A DNA stretch of 64,000 bases, taken from the NCBI RefSeq assembly GCF_003350925.1, contig NZ_KZ857173.1, positions 248,001 through 312,000 of the forward strand, read 5' to 3'. The stretch is from Dyella tabacisoli. Lineage in GTDB: Bacteria > Pseudomonadota > Gammaproteobacteria > Xanthomonadales > Rhodanobacteraceae. Below, one piece after another: positions 26,163 through 35,089 of the stretch. The translations under genes were made by a program, and so were the position numbers. A model generated the notes under the pieces. That model searched no databases. It was given only the letters and a program-made list of their open reading frames with translations, and was not told where the DNA came from. How positions within the stretch are numbered: position 1 is the first letter of the stretch; every line of letters begins with the position of its first letter.

Positions 26163-26286
26163 GTACGGATTCCGTAGCAGCAACATGGGTCGAAATAGTC
26201 ATTTTAGGTACGAATTCCGTAGCTAACCGGCTGGCGCTTTCGCTGCGTAGGTACGGATTCCGTAGCAAGCATGACGGAATCCGTAC
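26163..26286. promoter_or_regulatory. Cluster of near-palindromic 16-bp repeats upstream of the RM gene
   Basis: GTACGGATTCCGTAGC occurs at 26163-26178 and 26251-26266, with one variant at 26208-26223 (GTACGAATTCCGTAGC). An inverted copy of the core (ACGGAATCCGTAC) lies at 26274-26286. The three direct copies start 45 and 43 bp apart, about four helical turns. They cover the 3' end of the HTH gene at 26204 and the leader of the RM gene that starts at 26042, suggesting operators or iterons. On the minus strand a TATATA stretch lies just downstream of the leftmost copy. Confidence 0.6.
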
Positions 26287-26722
26287 TGGCCTTTTTGTTT
26301 TTTTGGGGTCGCTTGAACCGTTCAGTGACCGGCTCGCGCCAGTTGCCTGGCGCAGTGGTTGTTGCCCCGCAATCCAGCTTGCCGCCACATTCGTCGATTG
26401 CATGCCACGTTAGCGCGTAGAGGCTGGCCGCGTGTAATCCACCTTGTCGCGTCAGCACGATCAGTCCGTAGTGCCGCAGCTCGCGCAAGGCGAAGTTCAG
26501 GGTTTCCGGGCTTGTCCACCCCAAGGGTTTGAGGATGGACATGGATGCGCACAGATCGCCGTTGTTGCCTCCCCGGTACTGCCGGGCCAGATCGCATAGC
26601 AGTTTGATGGCCGTGCCGCCGCACGCACGCCAATTTGGACTGTCCTGCACGGTATGAGGTATCAGGGTGAAGCTGCCGCGCTCGGTACGGCCCTTGTGCT
26701 TCGCCCGGTTGCGCAGCTTCAT
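26204..26722 (-). CDS. Island-encoded winged-helix-like protein
   Basis: 172 residues. The N-terminal two thirds (FTLIPHTVQDSPNWRACGG, IKLLCDLARQYRGGNNGDLC, LGWTSPETLNFALRELRHYGLI) is a helix-turn-helix-type domain common on integrase-bearing islands, where it is usually unnamed or called a replication/regulatory protein. The C-terminal tail from about residue 135 is basic. It is partly encoded by the GTACGGATTCCGTAGC repeats, so it may be poorly conserved. It could bind those repeats and control the RM gene just downstream; that is inference. Confidence 0.65.
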   Translation of the reverse strand: MKLRNRAKHKGRTERGSFTLIPHTVQDSPNWRACGGTAIKLLCDLARQYRGGNNGDLCASMSILKPLGWTSPETLNFALRELRHYGLIVLTRQGGLHAASLYALTWHAIDECGGKLDCGATTTAPGNWREPVTERFKRPQKNKKASTDSVMLATESVPTQRKRQPVSYGIRT

Positions 26723-26747
26723 GGCTGGCTCCGGTGCGCCCGCACGC

Positions 26748-26975
26748 TCATGCTGCCATCTTCTCGATCAGTGCGCGGATGTCTTCCACCCGCCATGCGG
26801 TGATCCGCTCCCCCAACTTGGTGGGCTTCGGATAGCGGCCACTGCGGACACCTGCCCACCAGGTCGATTTGCTTACCGGGATCAGCGCCGGGATAGCTTG
26901 TGCGGTTTCAGTGGCGGGCTTGCCGACGATCTGCGGCAAGCGCAGATAGCCGGTTTCGGGGAGTGATGCTGCCAT
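26748..26975 (-). CDS. AlpA-family transcriptional regulator / excisionase
   Basis: 75 residues from the ATG at 26975, which has GAAGGAA 6-8 bases upstream; an in-frame ATG at 27014 lacks one. The sequence YLRLPQIVGKP, PVSKSTWWAGVRSGRYPKP, WRVEDIRALI is the MerR-like winged-helix fold of AlpA/Cox-type proteins. These activate integrase or act as excision factors in P4-like islands. Its presence on the same strand as the integrase supports an intact excision module. Confidence 0.82.
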   Translation of the reverse strand: MAASLPETGYLRLPQIVGKPATETAQAIPALIPVSKSTWWAGVRSGRYPKPTKLGERITAWRVEDIRALIEKMAA

Positions 26976-27163
26976 GTTGCTTTCCTTCGCCTTTGGTTGG
27001 GCGTTGCTGGACATGGCTAGTCATTCTGGTCACATTTCGGGCGTTGAATAGCCGAAGCGATTTACCCCTTTCCGTGTCGCGACATCGAAATGGGGTCAGT
27101 CCTTTCAAAGCCTTGATGCGAAGAAAATAGCGCAGCTACAGGCTTTGAAAGGGGTATCCCAAT

Positions 27164-27859
27164 CTAGTACGCGCCTCCTTTCCGGCGTCCGGTGCGCAAA
27201 TCATCCGCTCGCAAAATCGATGCAATCGAGTCAGCCAGCTTTGTGCTCGCGCCAATCGAGGTCAAATACTCGATCACCGCGTTATTGGTGGGTGCGGTGT
27301 TGGGTTCGTCTGGATCGTATGTGCTCCACCACTGTGTGGCCGCGTCGGCCAGAAGCTCCAATGCTCTCGTGCTGTGGTCGCCCCACGGCCAGCGCGCGGC
27401 GGCGGACGCTTCCGGTTCTTGTGCCACCGACTTGATGCAGACAGGCTGCGGAAGCGGGTAGGTCAATCCTTTGCTTGCACACCATGCCACCAGTGCGAGG
27501 GCATCCATCTGCCGTTCCTTGTCGCCACGCCGATTAGTGATTTCCGTGGCGGCCAGTTCACCATGGCCAATAGCCCGGTTGAGTAACGTCTCATAGCGGC
27601 TGTAGTCCGCTTGCAACGCATCCGACAAGTAGCCGTCTTCGTAGGGATCGACGCCGAGGAAGGCATGCACCGCTTCGGCGACGGAAAGGGTGGGCGCCAG
27701 CGACATGATCCGTTTCCACTCGGGAAAGGGTTTGCTCGGTGCCGTTTCCTCCGCTATCTCGCCATCCAGATCGATCGGGATTTTATGAAAGTTGAGAAGA
27801 CCGACGATTTCGGCCGGTCGGAAGCCGAAGCGCTCATATTCATCAATGGTGTGGGTCAT
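27164..27859 (-). CDS. Hypothetical island protein
   Basis: 231 residues, soluble, with no signal peptide or recognised domain. Notable stretches are FPEWKRIMSLAPTLSVAEAVHAFLGVDPYED near the N-terminus (a fragment of which recurs in many island proteins of this type) and a possible short helical C-terminus (IEYLTSIGASTKLADSIASIL). It lies between the AlpA regulator and another small protein, all leftward. It may be an accessory or regulatory protein of the island; function unknown. Confidence 0.55.
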   Translation of the reverse strand: MTHTIDEYERFGFRPAEIVGLLNFHKIPIDLDGEIAEETAPSKPFPEWKRIMSLAPTLSVAEAVHAFLGVDPYEDGYLSDALQADYSRYETLLNRAIGHGELAATEITNRRGDKERQMDALALVAWCASKGLTYPLPQPVCIKSVAQEPEASAAARWPWGDHSTRALELLADAATQWWSTYDPDEPNTAPTNNAVIEYLTSIGASTKLADSIASILRADDLRTGRRKGGAY

Positions 27860-27869
27860 GTGCGAGGCC

Positions 27870-28145
27870 CTAAAACGGAATGTCGTCGGTCAACGGTTCC
27901 CCATCCCGGGCCGCCGTTCGCAAGAGATCCATGGCCACCTTATGGTCCCGCTCGATTTCCTTCACCCCATCCACCGCACTTTTGAATAGCCAGATGGGCG
28001 GGTAGTCCTCCCGATTCATCAATCTCAGGACTACAATCGCTGCTTCTTGGTAGCTGCATTCGTTTGCTCGCATCATGCCGCGTAGCACATCGTGCAGACT
28101 GAGGAAATCGCCATCTTCCTTGGCGAGAAATGCTCTTACGTTCAT
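27870..28145 (-). CDS. Small hypothetical island protein
   Basis: 91 residues from the ATG at 28145, preceded by GAGGG; an earlier in-frame GTG at 28157 is possible. The sequence (LSLHDVLRGMMRANECSYQEAAIVVLRLMN) is helical and soluble. It lies 10 bases upstream of the 231-residue protein and is probably co-transcribed with it. No family is recognised. Confidence 0.55.
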   Translation of the reverse strand: MNVRAFLAKEDGDFLSLHDVLRGMMRANECSYQEAAIVVLRLMNREDYPPIWLFKSAVDGVKEIERDHKVAMDLLRTAARDGEPLTDDIPF

Positions 28146-28285
28146 GCGCACCCTCACGCCCTGTTAGAGAGGTGCCGCGCCAATCCGGCAGGGTGTCCGG
28201 GTTTTCGGGGATCAACCTAGGCGCGGCGTGAACTGGTTCGCTCTAGATTCCTGCGGTGCTGTCGCACTGAAAGCGACAGCGGGTT

Positions 28286-29515
28286 TCAGCCAGCTTTACG
28301 GTGCATCGGCACCACGTTACTGCCAATCTTCAACGCGTCCAGGTAGTCGGCCCATGCCTGCATCATGCGCTTGCGATCTTCCAGGTACTTAGCTGCGTAG
28401 TTGTATGCTCCCTTCACTTCGTTGGGTTCCGCATGCGCGAGCTGGCGCTCGATGGCCCGTTCATCCCATCCCATCTCGTTAAGTCGGCTAGAGGCCATCG
28501 CGCGGAAGCCATGGCCGGTCATCGTGTCACCGTGATAGCCAAGACTGCGCAAGGCGATATTCACAGTGTTTTCGCTCATGGGGCGGCTGGCGCCGCGTAG
28601 ACTGGGAAACACATAGCGCCCGTGGCTAGTTAACGGGTGCAGGTCACGCAATACCGCTACTGCTTGTGTAGAAAGGGGCACAAGGTGATCGACCTTCATC
28701 TTCATGCGCGCGCCGGGTATGCGCCACATGTTTCCGTCCAAGTCGATTTCCGGCCACTCCGCGCCGCGCAGCTCACCCGGACGCACGAATACCAGCGGCG
28801 CCAGCTTCAATGCGACCAGGGTGACAGGCTGACCGGTGAAGCCGTCGATATCGCGCAACAGTTGACCGATCTTTGCCGGGTCAGTGATTGCGGCGTGGTG
28901 CTTGTGCTTCAGCCGCTTGATGGCGCCGCGCAGTGCGGCGGTAGGATCGGCTTCGACCTTGCCTTCCAGGATGGCGAACCGGAAAACCTGCCCCGCCTTG
29001 ATTTTGGCGCGGCGTGCCGTTTCCTGTTTACCCGCCGCCTCGATTTTGCGCAGGGCGTCCAGCAACACACGCGAGGTGATGGCGCCCAATGGCAAGTGTC
29101 CGACCTCAGGAAACAAGAAGGTCTCAAAGAGCCATCTGTTTTTGTTGGCCGTCACCTCGGCCACCTTTTCATGCTCGCGGACCATCCATTCGCGAGTGAC
29201 CACTTCGAAGGTATCGATGGTGGCTTGTTGCGCCTCGGCTTGCTTGCGTTTGGCATCCTGCCGACTGGCGCTCGGGTCGACACCCTGCGCCAGCAGAGTA
29301 CGGGCGGCGGCTAGCTTTTCGCGGGCCAAGCTGCCCAATGTCTCCGGGTAGGTGCCCATGCTTAGGGTCTTGCGCTTGACGCCAAATCGGTAATCCCAAC
29401 GCCACCACTTGGAGCCATTCGGGTTCACCAGCAGGTACAGGCCGTTTCCGTCAGCCAACTTGTATGGCTTATCGGTAGGTTTGGCCTGTTTGAGCTTTAG
29501 GTCAGATAACGGCAT
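28286..29515 (-). CDS. Tyrosine-type site-specific integrase of the island
   Basis: 409 residues from the ATG at 29515, which follows GGGAG; an upstream in-frame start at 29626 has no such site. The N-terminal DUF4102 domain (KPYKLADGNGLYLLVNPNG) is followed by a core-binding domain and the catalytic domain. Catalytic residues visible are Arg245 (VRPGELR), His335-x-x-Arg338 (HGFR), His361 and Tyr371 (YNYAAKY). It is P4-like, and its gene starts ~180 bases from the 3' end of tRNA-Leu, where such enzymes normally integrate. It is probably functional: no disruption is seen. Confidence 0.93.
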   Translation of the reverse strand: MPLSDLKLKQAKPTDKPYKLADGNGLYLLVNPNGSKWWRWDYRFGVKRKTLSMGTYPETLGSLAREKLAAARTLLAQGVDPSASRQDAKRKQAEAQQATIDTFEVVTREWMVREHEKVAEVTANKNRWLFETFLFPEVGHLPLGAITSRVLLDALRKIEAAGKQETARRAKIKAGQVFRFAILEGKVEADPTAALRGAIKRLKHKHHAAITDPAKIGQLLRDIDGFTGQPVTLVALKLAPLVFVRPGELRGAEWPEIDLDGNMWRIPGARMKMKVDHLVPLSTQAVAVLRDLHPLTSHGRYVFPSLRGASRPMSENTVNIALRSLGYHGDTMTGHGFRAMASSRLNEMGWDERAIERQLAHAEPNEVKGAYNYAAKYLEDRKRMMQAWADYLDALKIGSNVVPMHRKAG

Positions 29516-29627
29516 GACGGTAACTCCCGTGTCGGCATGAACACTACTGGGTGCTACCGTCAAATCTACCGTCATCTGCCGGTAGATTTCAATGGACCGG
29601 ATTGGACGCCGCCGGACGACGGACAAT

Positions 29628-29656
29628 AAAAAAACCGCCTAAGTAGCGGTTTTTTT
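29628..29656. terminator. Bidirectional terminator of tRNA-Leu / island end
   Basis: An 11-base A-rich arm (AAAAAAACCGC) pairs with its complement ending in seven Ts across a 7-base loop. It would terminate the leftward tRNA transcript and also any rightward island transcript. Confidence 0.75.
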
Positions 29657-29696
29657 AGCCTTTCTGGTCCGCATTGGACCGTTTAGGACTTCTTAA

Positions 29697-29781
29697 TGGT
29701 GCCCAAGGGGGGACTCGAACCCCCACGACTTACGTCGCTACCACCTCAAGGTAGTGCGTCTACCAATTCCGCCACCTGGGC
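29697..29781 (-). tRNA. leuU: tRNA-Leu (anticodon GAG)
   Basis: The minus strand folds as a class II tRNA. The acceptor is GCCCAGG/CTTGGGC, the D arm includes GGAATTGGTAGACGC, the anticodon stem CTACC TTGAGGT GGTAG gives anticodon GAG, and there is a long variable arm and a T arm with GGTTCGAGTCC. The 3' CCA is encoded. It sits directly after secG, the same order as E. coli secG-leuU, so it is the native gene whose 3' end serves as the island attachment site. Confidence 0.95.
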
Positions 29782-29803
29782 AGGTGTCTTACTAATACTG
29801 TTT

Positions 29804-30247
29804 TCAGTTTTTCTTGGCGGGTGCCGGTGCTGGTGTTTGAGCGGCCGGTACTTCGCTCTGATGGGTTGCTGCCGGGGCCGTAGTGGCTTGCGGCACTTCC
29901 GGGTTAATCGGAGCAGGTGCCTTAGCCGGTGCCGCAGGCTGCGCATTTTGGGTCGCGGCGGGCGGCTTGGCAAGACCGGACATTACGCCCAGGTCAGCGC
30001 CGGTATCGGGTGCGCCGTGACGGCTGAGGTAGATACCCATACCCAAGCTGAGCAGGAAAAACAGGGCTGCCAGTACGCCGGTGGCGCGCGTCATAAAAGT
30101 CGACGAGCCGCGGGCACCGAATACGGTAGCGGATGCACCGCCGCCGAAGCCGGAGCCTGCATCGGCACCTGCACCACGCTGCATCAAGATCAGCACGATC
30201 ATCGATGCCGCGATCAAGATGTAAAAGACGCTGAAGATGACGAACAT
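29804..30247 (-). CDS. secG: Preprotein translocase subunit SecG
   Basis: 147 residues. Two membrane helices (FVIFSVFYILIAASMIVLIL and ATGVLAALFFLLSLGMGIYL) flank the conserved QRGAGADAGSGFGGGAS loop. A long Pro/Ala-rich C-terminal tail is longer than in E. coli SecG (110 residues) and typical of xanthomonads and relatives. It assists SecYE in protein export at the inner membrane. It lies 24 bases downstream of tpiA and just upstream of tRNA-Leu. Confidence 0.95.
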   Translation of the reverse strand: MFVIFSVFYILIAASMIVLILMQRGAGADAGSGFGGGASATVFGARGSSTFMTRATGVLAALFFLLSLGMGIYLSRHGAPDTGADLGVMSGLAKPPAATQNAQPAAPAKAPAPINPEVPQATTAPAATHQSEVPAAQTPAPAPAKKN

Positions 30248-30271
30248 GAGTTCTCTAAGGGTCTGTTGCGC

Positions 30272-31021
30272 TCAATGCGCCGCGGCGCAGATTCCGAGGA
30301 AATCGTCTGGCTCCAAAGAGGCGCCGCCGATCAATCCCCCGTCTACGTCCGGCTGCGCGAACAATGCTGAAGCGTTCGCCGGCTTGACGCTGCCGCCGTA
30401 AAGCAGCCGGGTCAGACGGGCAATCATAGCATCTTCTTTTTCGAGTTGGCTACGGATAAAGGCATGCACTTGCTGGGCCTGCTCCGGGGTCGCGGTTCGC
30501 CCGGTGCCAATCGCCCATACCGGCTCGTATGCGATCACCGCCGTGTCAAAGCTGGCAATGCCATTGATTTCAAGCACAGCCTTGAGTTGACGGGCTATCA
30601 CGGCCTCGGTCTGGCCCGCATCGCGCTCGGCCAAGGTCTCCCCCACACAAAGAATCGGAGTAAGGCCGCCGGCGCGGGCCGCGGCGAATTTGCGGGCGAC
30701 CTGGGCGTCGCTCTCACCGTGATACTGGCGGCGTTCGGAGTGGCCGACCAAGGCCCAATCCATACCGGCATCGGCCAGCATGGCAGCCGATACCTCGCCG
30801 GTATAGGCACCCTGCCCCTCGTGCTCGCTGACGTCCTGGGCACCGAAGCCAAGCCCTGATCCAGCATGTTTTGCCGCCAACGCCGTTACATATGGCAGCG
30901 GCGGAAACACCACGACGTCGACCATCGGCGGCATTTTGGCAACGATGTCGCCCACCAGTGCGGCGGCCATCGAGTGGCTGCCATGCATCTTCCAATTACC
31001 GGCGACGAGTTTCTTACGCAT
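30272..31021 (-). CDS. tpiA: Triosephosphate isomerase
   Basis: 249 residues interconverting dihydroxyacetone phosphate and glyceraldehyde 3-phosphate. Visible signatures are GNWKMHG (catalytic Lys), VGHSERR (catalytic His), AYEPVWAIGTGRTATPEQ (catalytic Glu) and GGSVKPANA (phosphate binding). The start at 31021 matches the usual MRxxLVAGNWK opening; an in-frame ATG three codons upstream (31030) is the alternative. It is in an operon with secG. Confidence 0.95.
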   Translation of the reverse strand: MRKKLVAGNWKMHGSHSMAAALVGDIVAKMPPMVDVVVFPPLPYVTALAAKHAGSGLGFGAQDVSEHEGQGAYTGEVSAAMLADAGMDWALVGHSERRQYHGESDAQVARKFAAARAGGLTPILCVGETLAERDAGQTEAVIARQLKAVLEINGIASFDTAVIAYEPVWAIGTGRTATPEQAQQVHAFIRSQLEKEDAMIARLTRLLYGGSVKPANASALFAQPDVDGGLIGGASLEPDDFLGICAAAH

Positions 31022-31150
31022 GCCTAACATCCAACGCGATCAAAGCAGACAAGCTTAGCGAGACGACACCATAGCGGCAACGATAGTGTGCTAGCGCAAC
31101 AGGCAACTCCCTGCAAAGATCACAGCCCTTGTCGGTTACCAGAGATTGCT

Positions 31151-31957
31151 ATGCCCCCTATACGTCCGCTCAGCTTGATTACCGGGGCTTCGGCAGGTAT
31201 CGGCGCTGCCTTTGCACGTGCGCTGGCCGCGCGCGGTCACGATCTGGTGCTGACGGCACGGCGGGTGGAGCGGCTGGAAACCCTGGCCGACGAGCTGCGC
31301 CGCAAACATAACGCCACGGTCACCGTGCTGCCCAATGACTTGGCCGACCCTGCCGCGCCGCAGCAACTGTGCGACGCGCTTGCCCAACGCGGCTTGCACG
31401 TGGATTGGCTTATCAACAATGCCGGCTACGGTGTTCCCGGTACGTTCGAATCCAATAGCTGGACGGCGCATGCCGATTTCATCCAGGTATTGATGACGGC
31501 GCCGACCGAACTGGCTTGGCGCCTGTTGCCGGCGATGCGTGAGCATGGCTACGGACGCATCATTAATGTGGCCTCACTGGCCGCTCATGTACCGGGCTCG
31601 GTGGGACACACGCTATACAGCGCGTCGAAGGCTTATCTGGTGAAGTTCTCGCAGTCGTTAGCGCTGGAAAACCGGCATCTGGGCGTCAACGTCTGCGCAC
31701 TCTGCCCTGGCTTCACCTGGTCAGAATTTCACGATGTCACCGGCTCGCGCGACATGATGAACAAGTTGCCGGGGTTGATGTGGCAAACCGCCGAAGAGGT
31801 CGTGCACCAAGGTATCGACGCGGTGGAATACGGCAAGGTGGTTTATGTCACCGGCCGGGTCAACCGCATCATCAAGACCCTGGTAAAGCTAATGCCCGAT
31901 CGACTCTCGCTATGGTTGTCCGCGCGTCAATCGCGGCGTTTTCGCAAGCTGGAATAA
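31151..31957 (+). CDS. Short-chain dehydrogenase/reductase
   Basis: 268 residues. The Rossmann cofactor motif LITGASAGIG is followed by NNAGYG and the active-site YSASK, with Ser and Asn at the expected places. The protein belongs to the DltE/YqjQ-like classical SDRs with a C-terminal extension (residues ~235-268) rich in basic residues, possibly membrane-associated. It is divergent from tpiA. The substrate is unknown. An in-frame ATG at 31088 exists but the family starts near the glycine motif. Confidence 0.88.
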   Translation: MPPIRPLSLITGASAGIGAAFARALAARGHDLVLTARRVERLETLADELRRKHNATVTVLPNDLADPAAPQQLCDALAQRGLHVDWLINNAGYGVPGTFESNSWTAHADFIQVLMTAPTELAWRLLPAMREHGYGRIINVASLAAHVPGSVGHTLYSASKAYLVKFSQSLALENRHLGVNVCALCPGFTWSEFHDVTGSRDMMNKLPGLMWQTAEEVVHQGIDAVEYGKVVYVTGRVNRIIKTLVKLMPDRLSLWLSARQSRRFRKLE

Positions 31958-31972
31958 CTGTCGAGAGCCGAA

Positions 31973-32476
31973 TCATTGGCGCGTACAGGTCAAGGTATCG
32001 CCGACCACGAAATCGGCGCCGTTGCGTGCCATTTCCCAGTCCACGCGATAGCTATGCTGGTCGAGCCGGACGTAGACGAAGCGCTGCGCCGGCTGTAGCT
32101 CCGCCGCCGACGTCCAGGTCCATTGATTCTGCTTCCAGCCGTCCGAACTGAAACGCCGCGCGCCGCCGAAATTATCCAGAATGGTCGCATTGAATCGCTG
32201 TGCCTTGCCGTCATAACCCCAGGCTTCAATGGCGTGATAACGGGCGGGCGGCAAGGTGTCGTCATGATGTTTGAGCAAGGCTGCGTCCTGCAGATCATGC
32301 TCATATCGCATCTGTGAAGTAATGCGCTTGCCGCTGGTCGGGAATACGCCGGAGCAAGTCCAATCGCCGACAAAATAGTCCAGCGAACGCATGGGTGAAG
32401 GCGCAGGCTCAGCAGCCATCGCAAGGCAACTGCCTGCCACGATCACGGCAAACGAAAAGGCGAACGCGACGCGCAT
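31973..32476 (-). CDS. Secreted DUF1579-like protein
   Basis: 167 residues from the ATG at 32476 with GGAG upstream. A signal peptide (RVAFAFSFAVIVAGSCLAMA) leads to a beta-barrel-like domain starting LDYFVGDWTCSGVF and containing WGYDGKAQRFNA and WTSAAELQP. The FxGxWxCxG opening is typical of DUF1579-like lipocalin-fold proteins. Two other members of the broader fold lie at 60094 and 60762. Its ligand or role is unknown. It is convergent with the SDR gene. Confidence 0.7.
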   Translation of the reverse strand: MRVAFAFSFAVIVAGSCLAMAAEPAPSPMRSLDYFVGDWTCSGVFPTSGKRITSQMRYEHDLQDAALLKHHDDTLPPARYHAIEAWGYDGKAQRFNATILDNFGGARRFSSDGWKQNQWTWTSAAELQPAQRFVYVRLDQHSYRVDWEMARNGADFVVGDTLTCTRQ

Positions 32477-32556
32477 GGGCGGCACTCCATAGCAGGAGTG
32501 CAAACGTTAGCCGACTTCCGGCCGATCAACACCGACCGGAAGTCATGCAGCCAAGA

Positions 32557-33492
32557 TCAAATCAATTTGATCTCGCGCAAACGCTGCATCAAATATTCGT
32601 GCGAGGTGATCGAGGTGTCGTAGCGGCTGGGGTTTTCCGCCGTGATGCATTGCGGCAGCGGGTCCAGCACCACATCCGGGTTCGGATGCAGGAAATATGG
32701 CACCGAGTAACGCGGCTTACGCGCGTTCTCGTTTTGTGGATTCACTACGCGATGCGTGGTCGATGGATACACGTGGTTGGTCAGGCGCTGCAGCATATCA
32801 CCGATATTCACTACGATGGCATCGCCTTCGGTAGTGATCGGCAGCCACTCGCCCTCGCGAGTCAGCACCTCCAAACCTTCGGCGCTGGCACCGACGAGCA
32901 AGGTAATGAAGTTGATGTCCTCGTGCGCGCCGGCCCGCACGTTGGGCACATTGTCCTCGGTAATCGGCGGGTAATGAATCGGCCGCAAGATGGAATTGCC
33001 GACCTCGGTCTTGTCTTCGAAATAGTTCTCGGGCAAGTCGATATGCAGTGCCAGCGCGCGCAGCACGCGGGTGCCAAGCTGATCCAATGCATCGAACAAC
33101 CCATAGCCGTATGACTTGAAGTCGGGGATTTCGGTGGGCCACAGATTGGGCGGCATCACATCAGCGAATTTGGAGTCGCGCGCGATCTCGCGTCCCACAT
33201 GCCAGAACTCTTTCAAATCGGCGTACTTGCTGTCTTTTGCCGTTTCCACTTTGAACGGCGTGTAGCCACGCGCACCGCCGCTGCCGGCAAGGTGGTACTT
33301 CATTTTGGTTTCGGTCGGCAGCGCAAAGAAGCGCTGGAATACGTCATAAGCGCCATCGATCAGCTCACGCGAAATGCCGTGACCGCTGATGCCGCAGAAG
33401 CCGTATTCACGGTAGGCCGCGCCAAGCTCAGCCACGAAGGCCGCGCGATCGGTGTCGTAGCGACGGATATCGAGAGTAGGAACCTTTTTCAT
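32557..33492 (-). CDS. 2-oxoglutarate/Fe(II)-dependent oxygenase, isopenicillin N synthase family
   Basis: 311 residues from the ATG at 33492. It has the DIOX_N opening (VPTLDIRRYDTDRAAFVAEL, GFCGISGHGI) and the iron triad His190-x-Asp192 (HEDIN) with His247 (STTHRVV). Arg261-x-Ser263 (RYSVPYF) binds the carboxylate cosubstrate. Such proteins hydroxylate or desaturate small molecules. E. coli has none closely similar, but members are common in xanthomonads between metabolic genes. The substrate is unknown. It is downstream of glmM on the same strand with a ~110-base gap. Confidence 0.88.
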   Translation of the reverse strand: MKKVPTLDIRRYDTDRAAFVAELGAAYREYGFCGISGHGISRELIDGAYDVFQRFFALPTETKMKYHLAGSGGARGYTPFKVETAKDSKYADLKEFWHVGREIARDSKFADVMPPNLWPTEIPDFKSYGYGLFDALDQLGTRVLRALALHIDLPENYFEDKTEVGNSILRPIHYPPITEDNVPNVRAGAHEDINFITLLVGASAEGLEVLTREGEWLPITTEGDAIVVNIGDMLQRLTNHVYPSTTHRVVNPQNENARKPRYSVPYFLHPNPDVVLDPLPQCITAENPSRYDTSITSHEYLMQRLREIKLI

Positions 33493-33600
33493 AACTTGTC
33501 CATGGGTAGGCGTGCGGTCAATGAATATCCACCACCGCAAGGGTGGAGCACGTCGGGCCAATCCATGGCGACCTAAGCGAGAGTTCGCGTTACTACAGGT

Positions 33601-34959
33601 TCACGAGCGTTCGGCGACGGATTTTACGACTTCTGCCAGCCTCTCTGCCAACTGCCGCACTTCAGTCGCATCGGCGGCCTCTACGGTCACGCGTACCAGC
33701 GGCTCGGTGCCCGAGGCCCGCAGCACCACGCGACCACGGCCGTGCAGTACACGCTCGACCTCGGCCAGCGCCTCGTGCACTGCGTCACTATCCAGCGCTT
33801 TGCGCGCGCCTGCCGCCCGTACGTTGAGCATGATTTGCGGCAGCTTATGCAGGCCTTGCCGCGCATCGGCGAGATCCTGGCCGGCAAGCATCAAGGCCTC
33901 CAGGACAGCCAGCGCGGCAACGATGCCGTCACCGGTGGTGGCCCGATCCAGGCACAGAATATGCCCCGAAGTTTCGCCACCCAGCACGCCATGGTGCTGA
34001 CGCAATTGCTGCAGCACATAGCGGTCGCCCACATTGGCGCGGATCAACGGTACCTGCAGCTCATCGAGCGCCAACTGCAAGCCATAGTTGCTCATCAAGG
34101 TGCCGATCACCGGCCCCTTCAACAGCCCCCGCGCATGCCAGCTACGGGCCAGCACGTAGAGAATGTCGTCGCCATCGGCCAGCACGCCATGGCGATCGAC
34201 CAGCAGCACGCGATCACCGTCGCCATCGAAAGCGATACCAAGATCGGCATGCTGTTCCAGCACCGCCTGCTGCAGCGCCTGCGGATGGGTGGAGCCGACC
34301 TCGCGGTTGATATTGAAACCATCGGGCCGGTTGCCGATCACCCCAACGTCGGCACCCAGCTCGGTGAAAACCTTGGGCGCCACCTGGTAGGTCGCGCCAT
34401 GGGCGCAGTCCAGCACCAATTTGACGCCGTGCAGGCTGAAATCTTCGGCCACGGTCGCTTTGCAGAATTCGACATAGCGGGTGGCCGCGTCGCTGATGCG
34501 AGTGGCCTTGCCAAGCTGTTCGGAAGATACCGTGACGAAGTCCGCATCGATTTCGCGCTCAATCGCCTGCTCGATCGCATCGGACAGTTTCTCGCCATGG
34601 GCCGAGAAAAACTTGATGCCATTGTCGTGATGCGGGTTATGCGATGCGCTGATGACGATACCGGCCTGCGCGCGCAGCGAGCGCGTCAACAAGGCCACGG
34701 CCGGTGTCGGCATCGGCCCAAGCAGGCCGACGTCCACCCCGGCGGCAACCAAGCCAGCCTCCAGCGCCGACTCGAACATATAACCGGATACGCGAGTGTC
34801 TTTGCCGATCAACACCAGCGGGCGTCCCTTGCCGCTGGCTTGCTGCCCTAGCACGACACCCACGGCACGGCCCAGACGCAGCATGAAATCAGCACTGATC
34901 GGCCATTGTCCGACCAGGCCACGGATACCATCGGTGCCGAAATATTTGCGTTGCGTCAT
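33601..34959 (-). CDS. glmM: Phosphoglucosamine mutase
   Basis: 452 residues converting glucosamine-6-phosphate to glucosamine-1-phosphate for peptidoglycan and LPS synthesis. Motifs in order are [10 protein letters not shown], the phosphoserine loop ISASHNP, the metal-binding DGDGDR, the sugar-binding GGETSGH and the phosphate-binding [11 protein letters not shown]. The ATG at 34959 is preceded by AAGGA; an adjacent in-frame TTG is not needed. It follows folP on the same strand, as in E. coli. Confidence 0.96.
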   Translation of the reverse strand: MTQRKYFGTDGIRGLVGQWPISADFMLRLGRAVGVVLGQQASGKGRPLVLIGKDTRVSGYMFESALEAGLVAAGVDVGLLGPMPTPAVALLTRSLRAQAGIVISASHNPHHDNGIKFFSAHGEKLSDAIEQAIEREIDADFVTVSSEQLGKATRISDAATRYVEFCKATVAEDFSLHGVKLVLDCAHGATYQVAPKVFTELGADVGVIGNRPDGFNINREVGSTHPQALQQAVLEQHADLGIAFDGDGDRVLLVDRHGVLADGDDILYVLARSWHARGLLKGPVIGTLMSNYGLQLALDELQVPLIRANVGDRYVLQQLRQHHGVLGGETSGHILCLDRATTGDGIVAALAVLEALMLAGQDLADARQGLHKLPQIMLNVRAAGARKALDSDAVHEALAEVERVLHGRGRVVLRASGTEPLVRVTVEAADATEVRQLAERLAEVVKSVAERS

Positions 34960-35089
34960 CAATGAATCCTTAGCTTCTTAGCGCCTGTTTTAGAGCCTGT
35001 CGAATCTTCCGGCGGCTCGCGCAGGGAAAGGCGTGCGCCAAGCATAACGCCTGGCCTGGCCGCTGATACGGCGAGTTTGAGCGGTGTGT

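Noticed and set aside
26163-26286. CRISPR array
   Set aside because: Only three direct copies of a 16-bp palindromic repeat, part inside a coding sequence, with no Cas genes; spacing and size do not fit.
33742-34851. Rightward 369-codon frame antisense to glmM
   Set aside because: GlmM has every catalytic motif on the minus strand; the antisense frame is a compositional shadow.
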